Source: JANLSO01 sp031362405 (GTDB lineage: Bacteria > Actinomycetota > Thermoleophilia > Miltoncostaeales > Miltoncostaeaceae). From it: 5,662 bases of DNA. The notes beneath the pieces were generated by a model, which worked only from the letters and a program-made list of their open reading frames with translations, was not told the DNA's origin and ran no database searches. A program made the translations under genes and the position numbers. Shown here in pieces: positions 1 to 5,662 of this stretch (its first letter is position 1; every line of letters begins with the position of its first letter). Location of the stretch: the NCBI GenBank assembly GCA_031362405.1, contig JANLSO010000169.1, forward strand, positions 1 through 5,662. The letters are read 5' to 3'.

Positions 1-114
1 GGCCCCGGGGTCGCGCAGGCGGGCAAGCTGCACGACCAGCTCGCGAACCGAGCGGACATTTCCATCCCACTCGGCGACCCCGCCGGAACGATCGAGGGGA
101 GAGGAGACCGTCAT
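1..114 (-). CDS. opcA: Probable G6PD assembly protein OpcA, N-terminal 38 residues only
   Basis: This reading frame starts with ATG at 114 and stays open to the left edge, so only the first 38 residues are visible. They begin MTVSSPLDRSGG and continue with a short segment centred on VAEWDG and then a helix ending QLARLRDPGA. The start codon overlaps the zwf stop in an ATGA arrangement, and no strong Shine-Dalgarno precedes it (only a weak GGCGGCG inside the zwf end), which fits translational coupling. OpcA is known to be needed for full activity or assembly of glucose-6-phosphate dehydrogenase in cyanobacteria and actinobacteria, and its gene commonly follows zwf directly. The 'EW..' segment followed by a helix with 'LARLR' resembles my recollection of actinobacterial OpcA N-termini, but too little is visible for a domain-level call. 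The assignment leans on position. A 6-phosphogluconolactonase or another small pathway gene is the alternative. Confidence 0.6.
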   Translation of the reverse strand, partial: MTVSSPLDRSGGVAEWDGNVRSVRELVVQLARLRDPGA

Positions 115-1652
115 AGACGCCGCCACTGACGCCCGTCGCGCTCGAGCAGATCATCGGCCGCGGCCGGGCCCCACGAGCCTGATTCGTAGTTCGCCGACGG
201 AATGGGCTCGGCCTCCCATGCCGAGATCAACTCATCCAGGATCTCCCACGCGCGCTCGACTTCGTCCCAGCGGGCGAACAGCGTCGAGTCGCCCAGCAGC
301 GCATCGAGCAGCAGGCGCTCGTAGGCCTCGGGCGAGCTCTTCAGGAACGAGTTGCCGTAGGCGAAGTCCATCCGGACGGTCCGCAGGTCGACCTGTGGCC
401 CGGGAACTTTCGCCACGAACTCCAACGACGCGCCTTCTTCGGGTTGGATGCGCATCGTCAGAAGGTTCGGTGCGATCGCATCGACTCCCGGCAGCGTCGA
501 GAACGGGAGGTGGGGGGCGCACTTGAACTGGATCGCCACCTCGGTCGCACGCCGGGGTAGGCGCTTACCGGTGCGTACGTAGAACGGTGTGCCCGCCCAG
601 CGCCAGTTCTCGATGGAGAGTTTCATCGCCACGAAGGTGTCGGTGTTCGAGGTGGGGTCGACCCCCTCCTCGTCGCGGTATCCGGGCACCTGCTCGCCGG
701 CGATGAACCCCGGCCCGTACTGGCCTCTCACCGCGTTGTCGGCGACCGTTGCGCGCTCAAACGCGGGGATTGCCCGGAGCACCTTCACCTTCTCGTCGCG
801 CACGTCGCGGCTCTCGAAGCGCGCCGGCGGCTCCATGGCGACGATCGACAGCACCTGGAAGATGTGGTTTTGCAGGATGTCCCGCAGTGCTCCGCTCGTG
901 TCGTAGTAACCGCCGCGCGTCCCCACCCCGAGATCTTCGGCGACGGTGATCTGCACATGATCGACGTAGCGCCGATTCCAGATCGGTTCGAAAATCGCGT
1001 TCGCGAACCGCAGCACCATGAGGTTCTGAACGGTCTCTTTGCCGAGGTAGTGGTCGATTCGGTAGACCTGCCGCTCTTTGAACACCGCCCCGACGCGGGC
1101 GTTCAGAGCGCGTGCGCTCTCGAGGTCCCCCCCGAAGGGCTTCTCGATGACCAGGCGTCGGAAGGTCGTGTCGTCATCTTCGGCGAGCCCGGCCGCACCG
1201 AGGTGCTCGGCGATCACCGGGAAGAAATCGGGTGCCGTCGCAAGGTAGAAGAGCCGGTTCCCGCGGGTGCCGGCATCGGCGTCGAGCTGGCTCAACCGCT
1301 CGCCCAGGCGCGCGTAGGTCTCGGCGTCGTCGGCGCTGCCCGACACGTAGTGCAGCCGTCGGGCAAAGTCGCTCCACACATCCGGGTCGACGGCTCCGCT
1401 GCGGCTGTGTTCGCCCACCGCGTCGAGCATCTTCTGTCGAAACTCGTCGTCATCCCACGCCGAGCGGGCCAGCCCGACGACGGCCATCTCCGGGGGCAGG
1501 AGCTGCTGGAGGGCCAGGTTGTAGAGCGCCGGAACGAGCTTGCGGTGCGTGAGGTCACCCGATGCCCCGAAGATGACCACGACGGCGGGGGCCGGGGTGC
1601 GCGAAAGACGCGCACCGAGGTCGAAACCGGCCGGTTCCCCCGCCGCGGTCAT
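111..1652 (-). CDS. zwf: Glucose-6-phosphate 1-dehydrogenase
   Basis: This enzyme oxidises glucose-6-phosphate to 6-phosphogluconolactone, the committed first step of the oxidative pentose phosphate pathway, in the cytosol. The 513-residue product is of normal family length. The Rossmann motif GASGDLTHRK lies at residues 29-38, EKPFG at 170-174, and the family signature RIDHYLGKE at 198-206, with His201 and Lys205 expected to contact substrate. The catalytic-base histidine is His263 in the LQNHIF segment, and YVRTGKRL at 358-365 supplies another substrate lysine (363). The C-terminus has the usual YERLLLDALLGD block (444-455) and SWGP (493-496). Arg63 in the GLARS segment after the second beta strand is the position that binds the NADP 2'-phosphate in this family, so NADP use is expected. 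The ATG start overlaps the gnd stop (ATGA) and a GAAGAAG-like purine stretch precedes it. The first 24 or so residues are an extension before the conserved core. The next methionine in frame (56) would remove the dinucleotide motif, so 1652 is the sensible start. Confidence 0.97.
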   Translation of the reverse strand: MTAAGEPAGFDLGARLSRTPAPAVVVIFGASGDLTHRKLVPALYNLALQQLLPPEMAVVGLARSAWDDDEFRQKMLDAVGEHSRSGAVDPDVWSDFARRLHYVSGSADDAETYARLGERLSQLDADAGTRGNRLFYLATAPDFFPVIAEHLGAAGLAEDDDTTFRRLVIEKPFGGDLESARALNARVGAVFKERQVYRIDHYLGKETVQNLMVLRFANAIFEPIWNRRYVDHVQITVAEDLGVGTRGGYYDTSGALRDILQNHIFQVLSIVAMEPPARFESRDVRDEKVKVLRAIPAFERATVADNAVRGQYGPGFIAGEQVPGYRDEEGVDPTSNTDTFVAMKLSIENWRWAGTPFYVRTGKRLPRRATEVAIQFKCAPHLPFSTLPGVDAIAPNLLTMRIQPEEGASLEFVAKVPGPQVDLRTVRMDFAYGNSFLKSSPEAYERLLLDALLGDSTLFARWDEVERAWEILDELISAWEAEPIPSANYESGSWGPAAADDLLERDGRQWRRL

Positions 1653-2542
1653 GACTTCTTCACCGCATGGCCACCGAACTCACGTCGCAGGGCGGCAACC
1701 ATCTTCGCCGTGAAGCTGGTCTCCTGACGCGACCGGAAGCGCTCGAGCAGCGAGATCGTGATCACCGGGGCCGGTACGTTGGTGTCGATCGCCTGGAAGA
1801 CGGTCCAGCGACCCTCACCGGAGTCTTCGACATAGTCGCGCAGCCCGTCGAGGTGGGGGTCGCGCTCCAAGGCTGACGCGGCCAGATCGAGCAGCCACGA
1901 GCGGATCACCGTGCCGTGACGCCAGGCATCCGCCACCGCGTGCAGATCGAGGTCGTACTCGCTGGCCTCGAGGATCTCGAAGCCCTCGGCGTACGCCTGC
2001 ATGAGGCCGTACTCGATGCCGTTGTGGACCATCTTCGTGAAGTGCCCGGCGCCGGCGGGGCCCGCGTGCACGAGGCCCCCGGGCGGGGCGAGCGCCTCCA
2101 GGGCCGGCTTCATCAGCGCGAACGACTCGTCGCTGCCGCCGGCCATCAGGCCAAAGCCCTCGGTGAGACCCCAGATCCCGCCGCTGACGCCGATGTCCAT
2201 GAACTGGAGTCCCTTCGCGGCAGCCTGTTCGGAGCGGCGCTTGGAGTCTTTGAAGTTCGAGTTGCCGCCGTCGATCACCAGGTCGCCGGGGGAGAGCAGG
2301 TCGAAGAGCTTCGAGACGACCGCCTCGGTGGGGTCGCCCGAGGGCACCATGACCCATGCGATCCGCGGCCCGGTGAGCGTGCCGGGGATGTCCTCGAGGG
2401 TAGCCGGGCCCTCCGCGCCGCGCTCGGCGACGGCCGCCGGGTCGGCCGCCGGGTCGATGACCACGACACGGTGGCCCGCCGCCGTGAGGCGGCCGGTGAG
2501 CCCCGAACCCATTCGCCCAAAGCCGATCATCGCCAGTTCCAT
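1649..2542 (-). CDS. gnd: 6-phosphogluconate dehydrogenase (decarboxylating), short form
   Basis: This enzyme converts 6-phosphogluconate to ribulose-5-phosphate and CO2, the last step of the oxidative branch. The product is 297 residues, the length of the short bacterial form (YqeC-like), not the roughly 470-residue E. coli type, whose large C-terminal helical part is absent. GFGRMG (7-12) is the nucleotide-binding loop and DGGNSNFKDS (91-100) is the family signature. GVSGG (118-122) binds substrate. HFTKMVHNGIEYG (167-179) carries the expected catalytic Lys170 and Glu177 with Asn174 and Tyr178. GEGRWT (242-247) and the C-terminal RQETSFTAKM block (272-281) are typical of the short form. After the second strand the residues are Asp30-Pro31-Ala32 where NADP enzymes have Asn-Arg-Ser/Thr, so NAD preference is likely (inference). 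The ATG at 2542 has a strong Shine-Dalgarno, AAGGAG, five bases upstream (2548-2553), in the 42-base gap after tkt. The stop overlaps the zwf start by four bases. Confidence 0.95.
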   Translation of the reverse strand: MELAMIGFGRMGSGLTGRLTAAGHRVVVIDPAADPAAVAERGAEGPATLEDIPGTLTGPRIAWVMVPSGDPTEAVVSKLFDLLSPGDLVIDGGNSNFKDSKRRSEQAAAKGLQFMDIGVSGGIWGLTEGFGLMAGGSDESFALMKPALEALAPPGGLVHAGPAGAGHFTKMVHNGIEYGLMQAYAEGFEILEASEYDLDLHAVADAWRHGTVIRSWLLDLAASALERDPHLDGLRDYVEDSGEGRWTVFQAIDTNVPAPVITISLLERFRSRQETSFTAKMVAALRREFGGHAVKKS

Positions 2543-2584
2543 CAGGTCTCCTTGCGGCGTTGCGTTGAAAGTGAGCTCGAGCGG

Positions 2585-4558
2585 CTAACGCTGGTCGCGG
2601 GCCGCCTGGGCAACCGCCCCGGGTGTGATGCCGAGATGCTCCAGGACCACCGGCCCGGGAGCCGACTCACCGAAGCGGTCGATCGCGACGACCCGGCCGG
2701 TGAGCCCGACGAAGCGGTGCCAGCCCAGCGACGCGGCGGCCTCGACGGCGACGCGATTCGTGATCGTCGGTGGCGCGACGGAGTCGCGGTACGCCGAGTC
2801 GGCGGCGAAGAACAGTTCCATGCTCGCGACGCTGACCACCTGGGCCGAGATCCCGTCGGCGGCCAGAAGCTCTGCGGCGGCAACCGCGACGGGGACCTCG
2901 CTGCCGCTGGCAAACAGCAGGCAGTCGTTTCCCGGCCTGACGACGTACGCCCCATGGGCAACATCTGCGGGGCCGTCCATGGTCGGGAGGCCCTGGCGGC
3001 TGAACACCAGCGTGGTTGGCCCGTCGCGGCGCTCGAGTGCGACCGCCCATGCGGCGGCCGTCTCGCGAGCATCTGCGGGGCGGATGACCACGTTGTTCGG
3101 GATCGCCCGCAGCCCCGCCAGATGCTCGACGGGCTGGTGGGTAGGGCCGTCTTCACCGAGTCCGACCGAATCGTGGGTGTAGACGAGGATCGAGGGAATC
3201 CGCATCAGCCCGGCCAGGCGGATCGTGTTCTTCATGTAGTCGCTGAAGGTGAGAAACGTCGAGCACACCGGCCGAAGGCCGCCGTACGCCGCGAGGGCGT
3301 TGGTGATCGCACCCATCGCGTGCTCGCGAACACCGAAGCGCAGGTTACGTCCGGAGAAGTCGTCGGCGGTGACGTCGCTCGAGTCGGAGATCGTGGTGTT
3401 GGTCGATCCCGACAGGTCGGCGGCGCCCTGGATCAGCTCGGGGACTGCCGAGGCGAGTGCGTTGATGACCTTCCCCGACGACACCCGGGTCGCGATCTTC
3501 TCGCCGGGCGCGAACTCGGGCAGCGCCGAACGCCATCCGGCGGGAAGCTCGCCGGTGAGCATCCGCGCCCACTGCGCTGCGTCCTCCGGGTTCGCCTGCG
3601 CCCATGCCGCGTGCTCGGTGTTCCAGACATTCTCGTGCTCGGTGCCCCGCCGCGACAGCTCTCCCGCCCACGCGGCAACGCCCTCGGGCACGAGGAACGC
3701 CGGCTCCTCGGGCCACCCGTAGGCGCGCTTGGTGGCCGCGACCTCGTCGGCTCCCAGCGGCGAGCCGTGCGCCGACGACGAGTCGTGCTTGGTCGGCGAT
3801 CCAAAGCCGATATTCGTGCGCGTGACGACCACGGTCGGGCGCCCGTCGGAGATTCCGGCCTCCGTGAGGCGGGCGTCGATCTCGATGATGTCGTTGCCGT
3901 CGGCGATGTGCAGGACACGCCAGCCGGCCGCCACAAACCGCGCGGCGACGTCTTCGGTGAACGACAGCGACGTTGGCCCGTCGAGGCTGATCTTGTTGTC
4001 GTCGTAGATCGCGATGAGCTTGCCGAGCCGCAGGTGCCCGGCGAGAGAGATCGCCTCTTGCGAGATCCCCTCCATCAGGTCGCCGTCGGAGCAGATGCAC
4101 CAGGTCCGGTGGTCGACGACGGTGTGGGCCTCGGTATTCCAACGCGCGGCGCTCATGCGCTCGGCGAGAGCGAACCCGACGGAGTTCGCCAGGCCCTGGC
4201 CGAGCGGCCCGGTCGTGATCTCGACGCCCGGTGTGTCGCCGCGCTCGGGGTGTCCGGGTGTCATCGATCCGAGTTGCCGGAACGCTGTGATCTGCTCCAT
4301 CGGCAGGTCGTAGCCGGTGAGGTGAAGCAGCGCATAGAGCAGCATCGAGGCATGCCCTGCGCTGAGGACGAAGCGATCACGGTTCGCCCAGTCGGGGTTG
4401 TTCGGAGAGTGACGCAGATGCCCCGCGAAGAGCGTCCATCCGACCGGCGCGAGGCCCATCGGTGCGCCGGGGTGGCCGCTATCGGCCTTCTGGACCGCAT
4501 CGATGGCGAGGGTGCGCACCGTCGTCACGCACAGGTCTGCGGGAGCAAGATCGGGCAC
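2585..4558 (-). CDS. tkt: Transketolase
   Basis: This thiamine-diphosphate enzyme moves two-carbon ketol units between sugar phosphates in the non-oxidative pentose phosphate branch; it acts in the cytosol, normally as a dimer. The 657 residues match the usual length of about 660. Visible in order: SGHPG (27-31) with His29, LSAGHAS (65-71) with His69, GPLGQG (117-122), and the ThDP/metal segment SDGDLMEG (157-164) followed by DDNKIS (186-191) with metal-ligand Asn188. HGSPLG begins at His264. The central domain has RFGVREHAMG (407-416) with the catalytic Glu412, the aromatic FLTFSDY stretch (435-441), DSVGLGEDGPTHQP (463-476) with Asp470 and His474, and SRQGLP (520-525) with substrate-phosphate Arg521. 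The motifs and the C-terminal domain look intact. The start codon is GTG; an in-frame TGA nine bases upstream rules out a longer protein, and the next methionine (34) would lose SGHPG. It is the first gene of the operon. Transketolases share architecture with DXP synthase, but the motif set and spacing are those of transketolase. Confidence 0.97.
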   Translation of the reverse strand: MPDLAPADLCVTTVRTLAIDAVQKADSGHPGAPMGLAPVGWTLFAGHLRHSPNNPDWANRDRFVLSAGHASMLLYALLHLTGYDLPMEQITAFRQLGSMTPGHPERGDTPGVEITTGPLGQGLANSVGFALAERMSAARWNTEAHTVVDHRTWCICSDGDLMEGISQEAISLAGHLRLGKLIAIYDDNKISLDGPTSLSFTEDVAARFVAAGWRVLHIADGNDIIEIDARLTEAGISDGRPTVVVTRTNIGFGSPTKHDSSSAHGSPLGADEVAATKRAYGWPEEPAFLVPEGVAAWAGELSRRGTEHENVWNTEHAAWAQANPEDAAQWARMLTGELPAGWRSALPEFAPGEKIATRVSSGKVINALASAVPELIQGAADLSGSTNTTISDSSDVTADDFSGRNLRFGVREHAMGAITNALAAYGGLRPVCSTFLTFSDYMKNTIRLAGLMRIPSILVYTHDSVGLGEDGPTHQPVEHLAGLRAIPNNVVIRPADARETAAAWAVALERRDGPTTLVFSRQGLPTMDGPADVAHGAYVVRPGNDCLLFASGSEVPVAVAAAELLAADGISAQVVSVASMELFFAADSAYRDSVAPPTITNRVAVEAAASLGWHRFVGLTGRVVAIDRFGESAPGPVVLEHLGITPGAVAQAARDQR

Positions 4559-4564
4559 TGACGC

Positions 4565-4570
4565 TCACCT
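4565..4570 (-). promoter_or_regulatory. Ribosome binding site of tkt
   Basis: On the minus strand AGGTGA lies six bases before the GTG start at 4558. The TGA inside it is in frame with tkt and is the last stop upstream, so this site and the stop together fix GTG as the start. Confidence 0.75.
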
Positions 4571-4596
4571 CGGAAGATCGTGGAGACCGAGCTGTG

Positions 4597-4602
4597 AGTC
4601 TA
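4597..4602 (-). promoter_or_regulatory. Candidate -10 element for the tkt operon
   Basis: Minus-strand TAGACT fits the TANNNT pattern of primary-sigma promoters in high-GC actinobacteria and lies about 38 bases before the tkt start, which would give a leader of roughly 30 bases. No convincing -35 hexamer is seen 16-18 bases upstream (TTTCGG is the nearest), so this is a weak call made mainly from position. Confidence 0.25.
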
Positions 4603-4734
4603 TCCACGCTGCCCCCCGCCGAAACCTCAGGCCGCCGAGCGGGACGCCCTCCCGCGGCACACGACGAGCAGGTGTTGACAAATCGTGCCCGGCACCGCTT
4701 GGTGACATTGCAGGCGGGCACCACGTGGGTTCAC

Positions 4735-4740
4735 TAGATT
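4735..4740 (+). promoter_or_regulatory. Candidate -10 element for the plus-strand oxidoreductase
   Basis: Plus-strand TAGATT matches TATAAT at four of six positions, including the conserved T-A-and-final-T, and lies 32 bases before the ATG at 4773. No good -35 is found at normal spacing. A perfect TTGACA occurs at 4675-4680, but no matching -10 lies 16-19 bases after it. The call is tentative. Confidence 0.25.
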
Positions 4741-4760
4741 CGTGCGGACCGGTCACCACG

Positions 4761-4766
4761 AGGGGG
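4761..4766 (+). promoter_or_regulatory. Ribosome binding site of the plus-strand oxidoreductase
   Basis: AGGGGG lies six bases before the ATG at 4773. It favours this start over the in-frame ATGs at 4785 and 4794, which have no comparable purine tract at good spacing. Confidence 0.6.
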
Positions 4767-4772
4767 TTCAAC

Positions 4773-5662
4773 ATGGGCGCGACGATGCGAGCGATGGCCA
4801 CGACGGTATGGGGCGGACCGGACAATCTCGAGCTCGTCACCGTCGATCGGCCCGAGCCGGGGCCGGGTGAGGTGCTCGTGCATGTTGCGGCCGCCGGTCT
4901 CAATCCCGTCGATGCAAAGGTCAGCGCTCGAGGCTTGTTTCTCAAGCGCGGTGGAATCGAGCCGCCGGTGGTGCTCGGGTGGGACGTCTCGGGTACCGTC
5001 GAAGCCGTGGGCGAGGGTGTCGCGACGCCGGCGGTCGGCGACGAGGTGTTCGGCCTGGTGAACTTCCCGCAGGTCGGTGGCTGTTACGCCGAGTACGTCG
5101 TTGCCCCGGCCGATCAACTGGCGGCAAAGCCGGCATCGATCGATCACGTTCAGGCAGCATCGCTACCCCTGGTCACCTTGACCGCCTGGCAGGGCCTGTT
5201 CGATCTGGCCGACCTCACCGCCGGACAGAAGCTGCTCGTTCACGCCGCTGCTGGTGGCGTCGGGTCGGTCGCGGTCCAGCTCGCCCGTTGGAAGGGCGCA
5301 ACGGTCGCGGGAACCGCCTCCACCCGCAACCAGGATTTGCTCGTCGATCTCGGTGTCGACACGCCGATCGACTACACAACCGAGCGCTTCGAGGATCGGG
5401 TCAGCGATGTCGACGTCGTCTTCGACGGTGTGGCCGGGGAGATCCGCGCACGGACCTGGGCCGTCATGAAGCCCGGAGCGATACTCGTATCGATCTCCGG
5501 TCCGGTTCCCGAGGAGGAATCGAGCGCGCACGGGATGCGCGGTGTGTCGATGTTGGTGGCCCCGAATGGCGAACAGCTCGCGCAGATCGCCGGCCTCGTC
5601 GAGAGCGGTCACGTGCGGCCGATCGTTGACCACACCATCGGTTTCGCGGAGATCGCGGCGGC
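4773..5662 (+). CDS. Zinc-independent NAD(P)H quinone-oxidoreductase-like MDR protein, C-terminus cut off
   Basis: The gene begins at ATG 4773 and stays open for 296 codons to the right edge. Family members are usually 305-330 residues, so only a short C-terminal piece is missing. It belongs to the medium-chain dehydrogenase/reductase superfamily, quinone-oxidoreductase branch, which typically reduces quinones or activated C=C bonds with NAD(P)H. The GroES-like N-terminal domain has the PGPGEVLV turn (29-36), NPVDAK (44-49), GWDVSGTVEAVG (69-80) and GDEVFGL (89-95). The Rossmann domain has HAAAGGVGSVAVQLA (157-171), GTASTRNQD (180-188) and VVFDGVAG (215-222). The cysteine and histidine ligands of zinc alcohol dehydrogenases are absent (NPVD replaces the usual zinc region). 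Arg185 just after the second strand could hold the NADP 2'-phosphate, so NADPH use is plausible but inferred. No signal peptide or membrane segment is evident, so it is probably cytosolic. The gene is divergent from the tkt operon and shares its 214-base upstream region. The substrate cannot be told from sequence. Confidence 0.9.
   Translation, partial: MGATMRAMATTVWGGPDNLELVTVDRPEPGPGEVLVHVAAAGLNPVDAKVSARGLFLKRGGIEPPVVLGWDVSGTVEAVGEGVATPAVGDEVFGLVNFPQVGGCYAEYVVAPADQLAAKPASIDHVQAASLPLVTLTAWQGLFDLADLTAGQKLLVHAAAGGVGSVAVQLARWKGATVAGTASTRNQDLLVDLGVDTPIDYTTERFEDRVSDVDVVFDGVAGEIRARTWAVMKPGAILVSISGPVPEEESSAHGMRGVSMLVAPNGEQLAQIAGLVESGHVRPIVDHTIGFAEIAA

Larger units (their letters stand above)
4716..4770 (+). 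repeat. Imperfect direct repeat upstream of and over the oxidoreductase RBS
   Basis: Copy one spans 4716-4733 (GGGCACCACG, one base, GGGTTCA) and copy two 4751-4770 (GGTCACCACG, three bases, GGGTTCA). The first block matches at nine of ten bases and the second at all seven. Copy two contains the Shine-Dalgarno of the gene starting at 4773. It could be a pair of operator half-sites or a small local duplication. The function is unknown. Confidence 0.5.

Noticed and set aside
864..1727. A plus-strand open frame of 287 codons antisense to zwf.
   Set aside because: It lies over well-conserved zwf codons, its translation has no family motif, and it has the same GC-driven origin as the other antisense frames.
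2543..2584. Possible terminator or hairpin between tkt and gnd.
   Set aside because: Only short pairings are seen (GCGTT with AACGC across about 20 bases, and the GCTCGAGC palindrome) with no T-run. The gap is small and contains the gnd ribosome binding site, so read-through in an operon is more likely.
1916..4561. A plus-strand open frame of 881 codons running antisense through nearly all of tkt and most of gnd.
   Set aside because: It lies opposite two unmistakable enzymes. Its product is rich in Arg, Asp, Gly and Val with no recognisable domain, and long antisense frames are expected in GC-rich genes whose third positions are nearly all G or C.
4675..4680. TTGACA as a -35 box for the plus-strand gene.
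   Set aside because: The hexamer is perfect, but the bases 16-19 further on (around CTTGGT) do not resemble a -10, so it is not called as a promoter. It may be chance.
4462..4737. A plus-strand frame of 91 codons, and a minus-strand frame of 81 codons at 4479-4724, crossing the intergenic region.
   Set aside because: Both overlap the start of tkt, have Arg-rich composition without motifs, lack a supporting ribosome binding site, and conflict with the control region that the two divergent genes need.
4747..4754. Palindrome GACCGGTC in the leader of the oxidoreductase.
   Set aside because: Eight bases only, flanked by mismatches; expected by chance in GC-rich sequence.

Overview
The window reads as high-GC actinobacterial chromosome, roughly two-thirds G+C by eye with strong G/C bias at third codon positions. 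It carries a compact pentose phosphate pathway operon on the minus strand and, divergent from it, the start of a zinc-independent quinone-oxidoreductase-like gene on the plus strand. The actinobacterial reading rests on base composition and on a zwf gene followed by an overlapping short reading frame that resembles the start of OpcA, a G6PD assembly protein known mainly from actinobacteria and cyanobacteria. An Acidimicrobiia-like source is possible but is only a guess.

Layout, from right to left as the operon is transcribed: tkt (transketolase, 2585-4558, GTG start), a 42-base gap, gnd (short-form 6-phosphogluconate dehydrogenase, 1649-2542), zwf (glucose-6-phosphate dehydrogenase, 111-1652), then the first 38 codons of a probable opcA running off the left edge (1-114). 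The gnd/zwf and zwf/opcA junctions are both ATGA overlaps of four bases, so these three genes are probably translationally coupled. The 214-base region 4559-4772 separates the operon from the plus-strand oxidoreductase (4773 to the right edge, C-terminus missing). It should hold both promoters. It also contains an imperfect direct repeat, one copy of which covers the oxidoreductase ribosome binding site, and a short palindrome.

Together Zwf (with its OpcA partner) and Gnd make the oxidative branch from glucose-6-phosphate to ribulose-5-phosphate, and Tkt handles carbon exchange in the non-oxidative branch. Transaldolase, which in many actinobacteria lies between tkt and zwf, is not there; gnd occupies that place. 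The most interesting molecular detail is that Gnd lacks the Asn-Arg-Ser/Thr NADP signature after its second beta strand and has Asp-Pro-Ala instead, suggesting NAD preference, while Zwf keeps an NADP-type arginine.

I see no mobile element, RNA gene, CRISPR array, phage gene or new system here. This is largely ordinary core metabolism.
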